Shown one piece after another: positions 1 through 7,615 of a stretch of DNA of 8,966 nucleotides (positions are counted from its first letter, which is position 1; the number at the start of each line of letters is the position of its first letter). The DNA is from Bacteroidales bacterium. Its GTDB lineage: Bacteria; Bacteroidota; Bacteroidia; Bacteroidales; Bacteroidaceae. The DNA is taken from contig SFFB01000049.1 in assembly GCA_004557035.1 (NCBI GenBank), forward strand, positions 1-8,966, in the 5' to 3' direction. The position numbers were made by a program, and so were the translations under genes. The notes below the pieces were generated by a model that saw nothing but the letters and a program-made list of their open reading frames with translations, was not told the DNA's origin and searched no databases.

Positions 1-155
1 GAATAAGTAGGCATTATCGGCCGGAGTTCGGTATTCGGAACAAGCTGATGAAGCTCCTCATTCGGCAACGGCAGTTGCTGCCCCGACACTTCCTGCGCCG
101 TTGCCCCCTGCCCTACTGCCAACAGAAAAATTAAAAAAGTAATCAGTTTCTTCAT
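1..155 (-). CDS. N-terminus of an exported protein of unknown function (partial)
   Basis: The first 51 codons of a minus-strand gene that runs off the left edge. The ATG is at 153-155. The translation begins MKKLITFLIFLLAVGQGATA followed by QEVSGQQLPLPNEELHQL: two lysines, a hydrophobic core of about 12 residues and an A-T-A/Q cleavage context. This is a classical Sec signal peptide, so the product is exported to the periplasm, outer membrane or outside. A Bacteroidetes-type promoter lies about 30 nt upstream (183-213), which supports this start. The mature part visible (about 30 residues, Gln/Leu/Pro/Glu rich) is too short to assign a family. No SPase II lipobox Cys is seen, so a lipoprotein is unlikely. 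The gene was too short in this window for routine ORF calling; the start and signal peptide are well supported, the function is unknown. Confidence 0.8.
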   Translation of the reverse strand, partial: MKKLITFLIFLLAVGQGATAQEVSGQQLPLPNEELHQLVPNTELRPIMPTY

Positions 156-182
156 GCTGCTCCACCGTTATGTTATTATTCT

Positions 183-213
183 CAAAGTTACACAAAAATG
201 AGAACACCGCAAG
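183..213 (-). promoter_or_regulatory. Bacteroidetes-type promoter for the exported-protein gene
   Basis: On the minus strand the -7 element TAACTTTG (183-190) matches the TAnnTTTG consensus exactly. CTTG at 210-213, 19 nt upstream, is a one-mismatch -33 element. The predicted transcription start is near 176, giving a 5' leader of about 20 nt before the ATG at 155. Confidence 0.6.
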
Positions 214-276
214 CTACGCTTCACGAGTTTAACCTTTTTTATTATCGACAAGGATAAAGAATATCATTACACTTAT

Positions 277-296
277 GCTTTATATATGCATAAAGC
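277..296. repeat. Short hairpin, 7-bp stem
   Basis: GCTTTAT (277-283) and ATAAAGC (290-296) form a 7-bp perfect inverted repeat around a 6-nt loop. It lies between the exported-protein promoter and the IS remnant. It is AT-rich, has no U tract and no clear gene to terminate. It could be an old terminator or chance. Confidence 0.35.
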
Positions 297-349
297 TAAT
301 ATAACAAAAATGCTAAGTGCTGGTAGATTTTTTCACGTACAGAGACGTT

Positions 350-393
350 AGATAGTAAGGTAAATATTATGAGATAGTAAGGTAAATATTATG
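350..393 (+). repeat. Exact 22-bp tandem duplication at the transposase start
   Basis: Positions 350-371 and 372-393 are identical 22-mers (AGATAGTAAGG then TAAATATTATG), directly adjacent. Each copy ends in an ATG. The first ATG (369-371) is followed after one codon by TAG. The second (391-393) opens the transposase frame. The upstream frame of the transposase is closed by TGA at 370-372, which spans the copy junction. Confidence 0.9.
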
Positions 394-1435
394 TCTCGAT
401 TTGGGTTTAAGATAGACGGCGATACCCTGGAGAATAATTACAAGGAGCACTTGAGCGGTTTTCGTGAGTGGGATCAACTTGCACATGCGGACAACTGGGT
501 TCTGCTGGTGGAGAACATGGGGGAGCATATGAACATAGACGAGTGCATGCACGCCAGGGATTTGTTCACGTTCGTCTCCAACAAGGACGGCCATGGAAAG
601 AAGGGCACCCTGGCAGCCGCTGTCCGTGGCACGAAAGCCTCAGTAGCGGTAGAGGTGCTGATGCGGATCCCCGAGGAGAAGCGACTGGCCGTCAAGGAGA
701 TGACGATGGACTATTCTGATTCGATGTATTCCATAGTGAGGCAAGCCTTTCCCAACGCCACAATAGTCATAGACTGCTTCCACGTCATGAAGAACCAATG
801 CGACGCCCTTGACAGCATACGCATGAAATTTAAGCGCAAGGCCATTTCCGGGCAGAACAGGGAAAAGCGGGAATTCAACCGCAAGAAGAGAAACTGGAAA
901 TTGGCAAGGGCCAGATACCGCAAGGCACATCCCAAAAGACGGGAGTAGAAACGCGGAAGACCAAGAAAACGTGCCAACGAGAAATACGTGCCGATGGAAT
1001 TGTCCAATGGTGACACCAAGGTGGAACTCTTTACCCGTGTCAAGAGAGTGCTGCCCCAAAGTGGTGAGAAATGGAGCGAAAGCCAGAAGACCAGGCCCCG
1101 CATGGTCTTTGAGTTTGCTCCAAAACTGAAAGAGGCATACTCGCTGGTATGCAGGCTGCGTGCCATTTTCAAAAACAAGAAACTCACGAAAGATACCGAG
1201 GACAAGACTGCGTGAATGGTGCGGGGAAGTGTCCGCCAGTAGAATGCCCGAAATGATATCCGCTATGAAAACACTCAAATCCAAGGAGGATGAAGTGCTT
1301 AACTACTTCGTCAACCACTCAACCAATGCAGCCGCCGAATCGCTCAACTCAAAGATGAAAGGTTTCAGGTCTGAACTTAGAGGGGTGCGTGACTTGCCTT
1401 TCTTTCTCTTCCGTTGCGCCAGAATATTTGGTTAG
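391..1435 (+). pseudogene. ISL3-family DDE transposase, inactivated by a stop and a frameshift
   Basis: Three segments reconstruct one ISL3-type transposase core. Codons 1-185 start MSRFGFKIDGD and end in an in-frame TAG (946-948). The same frame resumes at 949 (KRGRPRKRANEKYV) to a TGA at 1213. The last part is read in the +1 frame from about 1202 (TRLREWCGEV) to the TAG at 1433-1435. One extra base between about 1192 and 1206 explains the shift. Candidate catalytic residues survive: Asp in MNIDEC (538-540), Asp in MTMDYSDS (709-711) or VIDCFH (772-774), and Glu in AAAESLNSKMK (1337-1339). The reconstructed length is about 347 codons, the size of the catalytic ORF of two-ORF ISL3 relatives; the upstream DNA-binding ORF is absent. 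In an intact element it would cut and rejoin the IS ends. Here it is very unlikely to be active. Confidence 0.88.
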
Positions 1436-1470
1436 CACCCCCAATCCACGGACAATATCGGTTGAGCCTT

Positions 1471-1806
1471 TTTTTCCCAGGCTTGGCCGTCGCCTGGCGC
1501 CGTCTTCACGACATGGGCAAAGGCGGTCAGTGGTACTGGATCAGCCTCATCCCCATCATCGGAGGCATCTGGCTGCTCGTGCTGCTCTGCACGCCAAGCG
1601 AGCCCCAGGACAACCGCTTCGGCCCCGCTGTGGACGAACAGGCAGCGCCCGCCCTGCTCCCATCCGCCCCCTCCTCCGCCTTGACGGCGGATGACACGAC
1701 AAGCCCCACGCAGCCACTCTCAGGCAGCGTGGGGCTTGTCATATATAAGAGCATGGTATCTACTTCACAACGACTTTCCTGCCGCCAACGATGTAGACAC
1801 CCTTAG
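1471..1806 (+). pseudogene. DUF805 membrane protein, 5'-truncated C-terminal fragment
   Basis: From about 1471 the plus-strand frame reads FPGLAVAWRRLHDMGKGGQ, then WYWISLIPIIGGIWLLVLL and CTPSEPQDNRFGP. This matches the conserved end of DUF805 inner-membrane proteins: the RRLHD(M/T)G motif, a final transmembrane helix, and a closing P-x-x-NR(F/Y)G signature. The N-terminal membrane helices and the start are missing, replaced by the IS remnant, whose end abuts this sequence. After NRFGP the frame continues through a low-complexity Ala/Pro/Ser tail, then straight through the hairpin at 1698-1740, and stops only at 1804-1806, inside the antisense of the neighbouring adhesin gene. That tail is therefore probably not native; the original stop may have been lost to a shift (TGA codons occur in the other frames at 1682 and 1692). 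DUF805 function is not established. There is no plausible start, so I treat it as dead. Confidence 0.75.
1698..1740. terminator. Hairpin between convergent genes, probable bidirectional terminator
   Basis: GACAAGCCCCACGC (1698-1711) and GCGTGGGGCTTGTC (1727-1740) form a perfect 14-bp GC-rich stem with a 15-nt loop, which can nest a further GCC/GGC pairing. It lies 19 nt beyond the adhesin gene's stop (1760) and just after the DUF805 domain. No run of U follows on either strand, so termination efficiency is uncertain, but position and strength fit a shared terminator. Confidence 0.7.
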
Positions 1807-4800
1807 GCAGTCCACTGAGGCGGGAAGCATTGCGCCGCACCATTGCGCCGGTAACGGAATAGACATCATAGGCCGGGACCTTTGCCATCTCTGTCTGCGG
1901 GATTTGGGTGGAGACGGTCAACAAAGCGGGGGCCGACTCTGAGCCATCAGGATAGACTGCCGTGACGGCATACTGATAGTCGCCCTCCTCAAGCCCCTGG
2001 TCCTGATAGGTGGTCGCGGAGGTGGCTCCGACCAGACTCCCCTCACGATAGACGCGATAGCTGGCGGCTTGGCTGGCCACCTCAAACGTGATGTCGTCGA
2101 GCATGAAGAGGAAAGCCTGGCTCGCAGGCGTGTTCTGCCTGATGGCAAAATAGGTTGTCCCCTCGGGCAACGACACCTCTATCCTTGTCCACTCACCTGA
2201 GCCCTGGGTGTAGTCGACTCCCAACATCTGGAAACTGCCTTTCTCGTTGTCGGTCGTGGATGTCCACACTTGGAAAGACTCCGTGCCATAGCCCTGCTGG
2301 GGGAAATTGTTCACCCAGAACGAGAGGGTCTGGGCGCGTCCAGACAGTCGCGGCGAGATGAGCCAGTTGTCGGCATCCACATAGGCAGTGCGCGACTCGT
2401 TGAGCTGGCATATTCCCACGAGAGCCTTGGTGCCCGAATAGGGGTCGAGGCCGGCTCCGCTGCGGAAAAGGTCGGAAGGCTGCCAGTCCATGAAGGCGAA
2501 AGCCTCTCCCTGATGGGGGTAAGTGGCCATGCTGCTCAGAGCCTGGGCCAGACCTCCATCAGCGTCGATGGTGGTCCAGTCGCCAAAGGTGAGACTCCAC
2601 GGATCATAGCTCTCGAAGTCGTCGGTCAGACTCAAGAAGTCCACCTCCGGCTCCGTCCATGCCAGCGTGACGCTTCCTGCCTGTCGGTCGGTGAAGCGTA
2701 GGTCTGTGGGCGCGTTGACCTGCGCCTCCTCGGTTGCCACGTTGAGGGCGGCCATATTATTGTCGGGCAAGAGGTCGCCCTCGGCCACCACCTCGACACT
2801 CACTGCCAGCTTGTCGCCCTCGTCGAGCCGCGAAGTCGTCAGCCTCACGGGAATGACAGCCGACTCAAGCAGGCCGAGACGCAGGTCGAGTGTGGAGTCT
2901 GCTATGCTCTCACCATTCACAGCCACCCTCACCCTCGGGCCGACCAGTTCGTCGAGACCGTTGTTCTTCAAGGTCATGTCCACCGTCAGCGTCTGCCCCT
3001 TCTTGATGCGGGCGGGGGCGTTCAGCGTGATGGCGGCATCAGCCTTGGGAGGATCCACGATATTGATGTTGTCGACAAATATCTTCTTGCCCGCCAGCCC
3101 TTGCATGGCCGTACCCGTGAAGTGGAGCTTCACATAGTCCTCAGTGGCAAGACTTGCGGGGAGCTTCACCACGACGCGCGTCCATTCGTCGTTGGTGTTC
3201 TGGCTGAGGTCACAAGAGAACACCTTGGTCAGTCTTCCGTCCTTCTGCTCGAAGGAAGCGGCGAGTGTGACCGGCAAGTTCTGTGCAGCCCGATAATAGA
3301 AGAGCAGGTGGGGATTCTTGGCTCCCTTGAGTGTGATCTTGCCCGTATACACGTCGCCCTGGGAGGCTTCATTGGCAGAGAAAGCCTGCGAGCCACCATC
3401 GCCGTCGGCCGAGGCCTCGCCCGTTATCTGCCACTGATAGTTGCCCTCTCCGTGGTTGATACCCATGAAGAGCCCCTCGTCGGTGGCGTTCTTGAAACTT
3501 TGGTGGAAAGGCAGCGCGTAGGGCTTTCCCACAACGATGGCGGCCACGCCATACGAACTCTCGCCTGCCCCGTTGACAGCGCGCACGGCCCAGGTGCGAT
3601 AGCTTTGGGGCTCGCCCTCGTCGTTGTTCATTCCCGTCACCTCATACTCCGTCTCACCGGTCACGGAGGTCAGAGAGTCGCTCACGTAGCCATCGCTCAC
3701 GTTGAAGATGTCGTAGCGTGTCTTCGCGGGCTGGATGATTCCACCGTTGAGTCCCTCCACGGAATCCCATGAGAGGGTGACGGAATGCGTGTTGTCTCGA
3801 GCCGTCACGACGGGCATGTCGGGCATGTCCACCCCGACAAACACCGAGACGCTGGAACGTGGGCCACTGCCGGCTGCATTGTAGGCATACACTGAATAGG
3901 TGTTGGTGCCTTGCGAAGCATGACTGTCGGTGGCTGTCAACGCTGCGCCGGGACTGGGCTTCTCGATAGTCGCCACAAGGTCGTTGCCCTTGCGCACCTC
4001 GATTCTCGACAGGCTGCCGAGCGCCGCTCCGCCCAAGGTCTTGGTGGGGGCATTGAAGCTCAGAGTGGCCAGAAGCTCTCCCGTCGGGTCGCATACAGCC
4101 TTGAGGCTCGTCACCGAGTCGGGAGCATTGGCATCGGGCGCGTCCTCCACCAAGATGGAGTCGACGTAGAGGTAATACATCGAGGCGTCAGACACGGCGT
4201 GGAAGCCCATGTAGTATTTGCCCTCTGTCTTGGGGCGGATGGTTTTCGCAAACTGCTGATAGCTTACCTGATCGAGCACCGTTGTACCAAGCAGCGTGTC
4301 GGTGAGGAGCTCGGGAGAGTTACCCTTGCCCCAGAGCGCCTCCAACCTCTCGGGGTAGAGGGATCCATTGGTGCTGCGGGCCTTGAAGCTCACCTTGTAG
4401 CTCTTTCCGCCCATGAGGTGGATGGGCGGCGTGATGAGCCAGTCGTCACCCACCGCGGAAGTGCTCCAATGGTAGGCAGCCGACTTGGTGGGGGCATCCC
4501 AACTCCAAGTGGCTCCGTCGTTGTTGGCGTCGATGACGGTGTAGAGGTCGAGGTTGCTGTCGAAATCGTTGAAGTAGGGCACGTCGAAGGCATCGCCCAA
4601 AAGTTGTTCGTTGCTCAGGGCCAGTGCACTGCCGCCATTGTCGTTCTTGGCTGCCACGCCATACCTGTAGGCCTTCAGCTTGGCCTGGGGAATCTGCTCG
4701 GTGAAGGTGGTGTCGGCCAAATTCCGCCCCACCCACAGGGTGTCCTTTCCAGATATTCGCGCCACGTCGTACCTCACACTCCCTAACCATCCGCCGTTCT

Positions 4801-6202
4801 GACCCTTGGCGGCATTCCATGAGAGACGCGACGCGCCTTGGCTGTCGGCCTCAAACCTCACGTTGGCAGGAGCGGCTGGAGTGTCGGTTCCCACAAAGGC
4901 CGTCGTCTTGGCCGACGGACTGTTGCCCTCGCTGTTGAATGTAAAGGCCACAAACTGGTTCGTTCCCTCGTGGGTTGTCACATCCACCGTGGTCGGCTCT
5001 CCTGCCACGGTTGTTCCCTTCAAGGTGTCGAGGCCATTGACAACCACCCTGTAGCCGAGCTGACCCGAGAGGGTGCCCTTGCCGTCGAAAGTTGTAGAGG
5101 GGGCTGTGAACGTAATCTTTCCAGTGAGCGCCCCGCCTACAAAGAGGGCCTTGAGGTCGGTGATGGCAGCCGGAGCCCCGTCTTCGGCTGCGGCTTTCGG
5201 TATGGTGAGCCCTGTTATGTTGGCTCCGCCATACTCATTAGGATAGTCGCCCACCTTGGTTGCCAAACCCGTGGAAAGGTCGACGGTATAGAGGGCACTG
5301 GCTCCAGCAGCATCGGTGGCCGCCCAATAGAACGTGTTGGTCTTAGGGTCGATTTCGCCCGACTGGAAGTAGCTGGAACCTCCGTCCGCCACAACAGCCA
5401 CACCGGTGCTGCCTATCTTGGTCTCGCCACCCGTCTTGCGGTCGATTCTGTAGAGATTGCCGTCCTGAGCCACTCCGTATGCATAACCATCCTGGGCAAT
5501 GCCCAAGGCCACATAGGCGTTGGCGGCTTGGGCGATGGTGGTGCGGGTCTTAGTGGCGTAATCGACAACACCCCACTCCAAGCCACTGCCATCAGCATTG
5601 CGGAACTCGCCGAAGACCTCGCCCGTGTTGGCGTCCTGGGCTGTCTCTACGGCAGAGAGCGAGAAATCGGGAAGAGGCGTGGGGGCATCCGCCACCTGCC
5701 ACGTGTCGGTGTCTACAGTGAAGTAATACGACTGTATGAAACCGTACTCCTGCCAGGTAAGGTCGAGATATACCCCGCAAAGCTTGTTGCCCACACGGCC
5801 ACAACCCGCATTGAAGAACGCCTGGCTGTAATCGTTGAGCCGTGTGACCGCAATGGGGTTGACAGGGGAAAAAGAATGGAAGCCAGGAAGGGTCGGGGAA
5901 ACCACATCGCCCCAAAGGACCAACGAGGGATTGACCGACGAGACCGACGAATGAAGTTTCCGCCTCACGCTGAAGGGCTTCTCCTTGTAGAGGGCCGCAG
6001 GGCGGGCAGGAACTGATTTCTGTAGAAACAGGGCGGGAGAAGACTTGCGCAGCTCGTGCGATGCCCGCGCCTGCTCCGCACCAGGCGCATTCTTGGCAGT
6101 CTTCAAAGGAAGTTCCGTCGATTTCGCTCGTTGTGACAATAGCGGCTGCGGACTTATAGCAAGGGCAAGCCCAACAACCATACCGAGATACTGTCTTTTC
6201 AT
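1760..6202 (-). CDS. Secreted multidomain adhesin with Fn3 and cleaved-adhesin/choice-of-anchor-J domains and a type IX sorting tail
   Basis: This 1480-residue protein starts at the ATG at 6202 (MKRQYLGMVVGLALAIS), chosen because a signal peptide follows; the in-frame ATG 24 codons upstream would bury it. Layout by residue: signal peptide 1 to about 23; Ser/Lys-rich pro-region to about 100; propeller-like repeats about 190-335 with phrases such as LYRIDRKTG and LYTVDLSTG; Fn3-like units about 340-440 and 441-538; a cleaved-adhesin/choice-of-anchor-J domain 540-688 (DDWLITPPI, YYLYVDSILVED); Fn3 units 690-790 and 793-893; a second such domain 897-1050 (KKIFVDNINIVD); a CARDB-like unit 1053-1157; and a third anchor-J domain about 1190-1375 (DNWLISPRLSG, FMLDDITFE) set inside an Fn3 unit (1163-1186 plus 1378-1432). 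The end (YDVYSVTGAMV, GLPKGVYIVGGRKVVVK) is a short C-terminal sorting domain of the type IX secretion kind. The third domain and following Fn3 strand resemble gingipain/HagA adhesin repeats. It is probably exported to the cell surface to bind host, glycan or protein ligands. No protease or glycosidase domain is visible. It appears monocistronic. Confidence 0.9.
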   Translation of the reverse strand: MKRQYLGMVVGLALAISPQPLLSQRAKSTELPLKTAKNAPGAEQARASHELRKSSPALFLQKSVPARPAALYKEKPFSVRRKLHSSVSSVNPSLVLWGDVVSPTLPGFHSFSPVNPIAVTRLNDYSQAFFNAGCGRVGNKLCGVYLDLTWQEYGFIQSYYFTVDTDTWQVADAPTPLPDFSLSAVETAQDANTGEVFGEFRNADGSGLEWGVVDYATKTRTTIAQAANAYVALGIAQDGYAYGVAQDGNLYRIDRKTGGETKIGSTGVAVVADGGSSYFQSGEIDPKTNTFYWAATDAAGASALYTVDLSTGLATKVGDYPNEYGGANITGLTIPKAAAEDGAPAAITDLKALFVGGALTGKITFTAPSTTFDGKGTLSGQLGYRVVVNGLDTLKGTTVAGEPTTVDVTTHEGTNQFVAFTFNSEGNSPSAKTTAFVGTDTPAAPANVRFEADSQGASRLSWNAAKGQNGGWLGSVRYDVARISGKDTLWVGRNLADTTFTEQIPQAKLKAYRYGVAAKNDNGGSALALSNEQLLGDAFDVPYFNDFDSNLDLYTVIDANNDGATWSWDAPTKSAAYHWSTSAVGDDWLITPPIHLMGGKSYKVSFKARSTNGSLYPERLEALWGKGNSPELLTDTLLGTTVLDQVSYQQFAKTIRPKTEGKYYMGFHAVSDASMYYLYVDSILVEDAPDANAPDSVTSLKAVCDPTGELLATLSFNAPTKTLGGAALGSLSRIEVRKGNDLVATIEKPSPGAALTATDSHASQGTNTYSVYAYNAAGSGPRSSVSVFVGVDMPDMPVVTARDNTHSVTLSWDSVEGLNGGIIQPAKTRYDIFNVSDGYVSDSLTSVTGETEYEVTGMNNDEGEPQSYRTWAVRAVNGAGESSYGVAAIVVGKPYALPFHQSFKNATDEGLFMGINHGEGNYQWQITGEASADGDGGSQAFSANEASQGDVYTGKITLKGAKNPHLLFYYRAAQNLPVTLAASFEQKDGRLTKVFSCDLSQNTNDEWTRVVVKLPASLATEDYVKLHFTGTAMQGLAGKKIFVDNINIVDPPKADAAITLNAPARIKKGQTLTVDMTLKNNGLDELVGPRVRVAVNGESIADSTLDLRLGLLESAVIPVRLTTSRLDEGDKLAVSVEVVAEGDLLPDNNMAALNVATEEAQVNAPTDLRFTDRQAGSVTLAWTEPEVDFLSLTDDFESYDPWSLTFGDWTTIDADGGLAQALSSMATYPHQGEAFAFMDWQPSDLFRSGAGLDPYSGTKALVGICQLNESRTAYVDADNWLISPRLSGRAQTLSFWVNNFPQQGYGTESFQVWTSTTDNEKGSFQMLGVDYTQGSGEWTRIEVSLPEGTTYFAIRQNTPASQAFLFMLDDITFEVASQAASYRVYREGSLVGATSATTYQDQGLEEGDYQYAVTAVYPDGSESAPALLTVSTQIPQTEMAKVPAYDVYSVTGAMVRRNASRLSGLPKGVYIVGGRKVVVK

Positions 6203-6304
6203 ACCAATTATATTATAGGTTAAACAATAGAATTTGCATCCTGTCAATTTGGTAACTCCTCGAGTCCAAAGCATTGCACTTTAACAACAAAGGACTTGAT
6301 TTTG

Positions 6305-6336
6305 CAAAGATAATATATTTATTGAAAAGAAAAACA
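6305..6336 (-). promoter_or_regulatory. Putative promoter of the adhesin gene
   Basis: On the minus strand TATCTTTG (6305-6312) is an exact TAnnTTTG -7 element. The -33 position (about 6331-6336) is only T-rich (GTTTT), a poor match to TTTG, so the site may need an activator. The predicted leader is about 95 nt. This favours the ATG at 6202 but does not exclude the one at 6274. Confidence 0.45.
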
Positions 6337-6439
6337 GACATCACCGAAAATATTTTGAAAAGTTTTCTACACGGGCACAGGAATGGATTCAACCCAAATC
6401 AAAATATTCGCCCGACAAACAATAAAATGACAAAGATTG

Positions 6440-6470
6440 TTTCTTCTCTCATCGGTTTCTTGTAAATTTG
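6440..6470 (+). promoter_or_regulatory. Promoter of the pseudokinase gene
   Basis: TAAATTTG (6463-6470) matches TAnnTTTG, with TTTC (6440-6443) 19 nt upstream as a one-mismatch -33 element. Transcription should start near 6476-6478, giving a leader of about 43 nt to the ATG at 6520. The ATG is preceded by AT-rich sequence (AAAAGATATAACA) without a Shine-Dalgarno, as is usual in Bacteroidetes. Confidence 0.6.
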
Positions 6471-6519
6471 CAAGCGAATATGCAGCGGTATTTGCCGCCG
6501 ATAAATAAAAGATATAACA

Positions 6520-7614
6520 ATGGAGACAGGAAACGTCATCAAGTCAAAGGGTATCTACCTTTATGTGAAAGCCACCCGCGATGGTGCGCCGGTGATGCTG
6601 AAGGCTTTGAAAAGTGAATACAAGGACAAGTCGCAGTTCCAGACGCTGCTGCGTAAGGAGTTTGAGACCGTGTCGAAGCTCGACCACGCCAACATAGCCA
6701 AGGAGACGCAACTCATCGACGACCCACAGTACGGCAAGGCCATCGTGGTGGAGTTTGTCGACGGACGGTCTCTCAACGCCTACTTGGCCGAGAACCACTC
6801 GGTGGAGGAGAAGCTCAACATCATCCGACAGATTGCCTCCGCCATAGGATATGCCAACGAGAGAAACATCCAGCACCGCAACTTGAAGGCCAGCAACGTC
6901 CTCATCGCCAAGCAGGGCGACGAGGTGAAGATAATCGACTTCCGCATGCCGTTCGCCGACGACCTCCACGTGGGCTACAGCTCGATGGCGCATGTGTCGC
7001 CGGAACAGAAGGACGGCACGGTGGCCATCGACGCGCGCGCCGACGTGTACTCGCTCGGCGTGCTGATGAAGCAGATGGGACTGCCCGAGGACTACAACGG
7101 GTTGATAGAAAAATGCTGCAGCTACAACCGCGGCGACCGATATATGGACATGGACTCCATGGTGGCCGACCTCGACGGCGGCTCGGGCTCGGGCTACTCA
7201 ACGAAGCGCATGGCGGTGTTCGCCGCCGTGGTGGTGGTGGCGTTCTTTGCCCTGCAGCACAAGAGCGCCGAAAGGCAGACTGCCACTCAGGAGCAAACCG
7301 ACTCCGCAGCCATGCAACAAGACCAGCAGACCGCACAGCAGCCCGTGGCCACGGCTCCAGCCGACTCTGACGCAGCCTCGACTGGCGCAAAATTCAACGA
7401 CCAAGTGAAGCAGCAGATGTATGCCGACATGGACAGGATGTACCAGCCTTACCTCGACGGAACGGCAACCGACAAGCGGGCACTGAAGAAACAGATTGGA
7501 CGCTACTACAAGGGACTGCAGAAGTCGCTCAGTCCGATGAGCAACGAAGAGCAGGCCGCTTTCGACCAGGCGTTCATTGAATACAAGAAGCAGAAAGAGG
7601 CCGCCATCAAATAA
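6520..7614 (+). CDS. Transmembrane Ser/Thr protein kinase-like protein, predicted pseudokinase
   Basis: The protein has 364 residues. Residues 1 to about 218 form a Hanks-type kinase fold: Lys28 in VMLKALK (ATP lysine), Glu47 in the helix before LDHANIA, the hinge VVEFVDG, the catalytic loop QHRNLKASNVLI (118-129), the magnesium motif KIIDFR (137-142), SPEQ (160-163) and DARADVYSLGVL (171-182), with a conserved-type Arg207. Deviations matter: the catalytic-base Asp of HRD is Asn121 (AAC at 6880-6882), DFG is DFR, and the N-lobe has no glycine-rich loop (SKGIYLYVKA). Phosphotransfer is therefore doubtful, although the Lys, Glu and DFx Asp that bind ATP-Mg are kept. K229-R230 precede one membrane helix (231-245), so the kinase-like part should be cytoplasmic. 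A Gln/Ala/Thr-rich linker (249-290) and a charged, probably helical domain (292-364, YYKGLQKSLSPM) should be periplasmic. It has its own promoter and ends at a hairpin; an AAA+ ATPase gene lies on the same strand 1 kb away. It is likely a sensor or scaffold. Confidence 0.85.
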   Translation: METGNVIKSKGIYLYVKATRDGAPVMLKALKSEYKDKSQFQTLLRKEFETVSKLDHANIAKETQLIDDPQYGKAIVVEFVDGRSLNAYLAENHSVEEKLNIIRQIASAIGYANERNIQHRNLKASNVLIAKQGDEVKIIDFRMPFADDLHVGYSSMAHVSPEQKDGTVAIDARADVYSLGVLMKQMGLPEDYNGLIEKCCSYNRGDRYMDMDSMVADLDGGSGSGYSTKRMAVFAAVVVVAFFALQHKSAERQTATQEQTDSAAMQQDQQTAQQPVATAPADSDAASTGAKFNDQVKQQMYADMDRMYQPYLDGTATDKRALKKQIGRYYKGLQKSLSPMSNEEQAAFDQAFIEYKKQKEAAIK

Positions 7615-7615
7615 C

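Larger units (their letters stand above)
350..1477 (+). mobile_element. Decayed ISL3-family insertion sequence remnant
   Basis: The body is the transposase pseudogene at 391-1435. The right end lies between the transposase stop (1435) and about 1471-1477, where DUF805 coding sequence resumes. I could not find a reverse complement of the 1436-1476 segment to the left of 391, so the left end appears lost and no target-site duplication can be defined. Related Bacteroidales ISL3 elements often carry a short upstream ORF before the main transposase ORF; none is visible here. Both boundaries given are approximate. Confidence 0.6.
6203..6519. other. Divergent intergenic region with two promoters
   Basis: 317 nt between the adhesin gene (leftward) and the pseudokinase gene (rightward). 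It holds a promoter for each direction (6305-6336 minus, 6440-6470 plus). Between them the sequence is AT-rich. A plus-strand frame of 63 codons at 6274-6465 exists but shows no recognisable protein features and lies under the adhesin promoter. A weak GCGG/CCGC hairpin (6485-6498) falls in the pseudokinase leader. Confidence 0.6.

Noticed and set aside
277..345. Left inverted repeat of the IS element
   Set aside because: I compared this region with the reverse complement of 1436-1476; only a six-base match (TGCTAA) was found, not enough to define an IS end.
640..1284. Minus-strand open frame of 214 codons opposite the transposase
   Set aside because: The plus strand carries clear ISL3 transposase motifs over the same bases, and the antisense product has no recognisable features.
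4838..6016. Plus-strand open frame of 392 codons antisense to the adhesin gene
   Set aside because: It mirrors the high-GC codons of the adhesin gene, shows no domain, signal or promoter, and its sequence is Gly/Arg/His rich as expected for an antisense shadow.
6203..6274. 24-codon N-terminal extension of the adhesin gene
   Set aside because: Starting at 6274 would place a Cys/Tyr-rich stretch before an otherwise standard signal peptide; the ATG at 6202 gives a normal export signal and leaves a usable leader.
6274..6465. Plus-strand frame of 63 codons in the divergent intergenic region
   Set aside because: It overlaps the predicted adhesin promoter, has no promoter of its own in a suitable place and no recognisable protein features.
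6902..7390. Minus-strand Arg/Pro/Ser-rich frame of 162 codons opposite the pseudokinase
   Set aside because: Composition is an artefact of the reverse complement of GC-rich coding sequence; the plus strand encodes a clear kinase fold.
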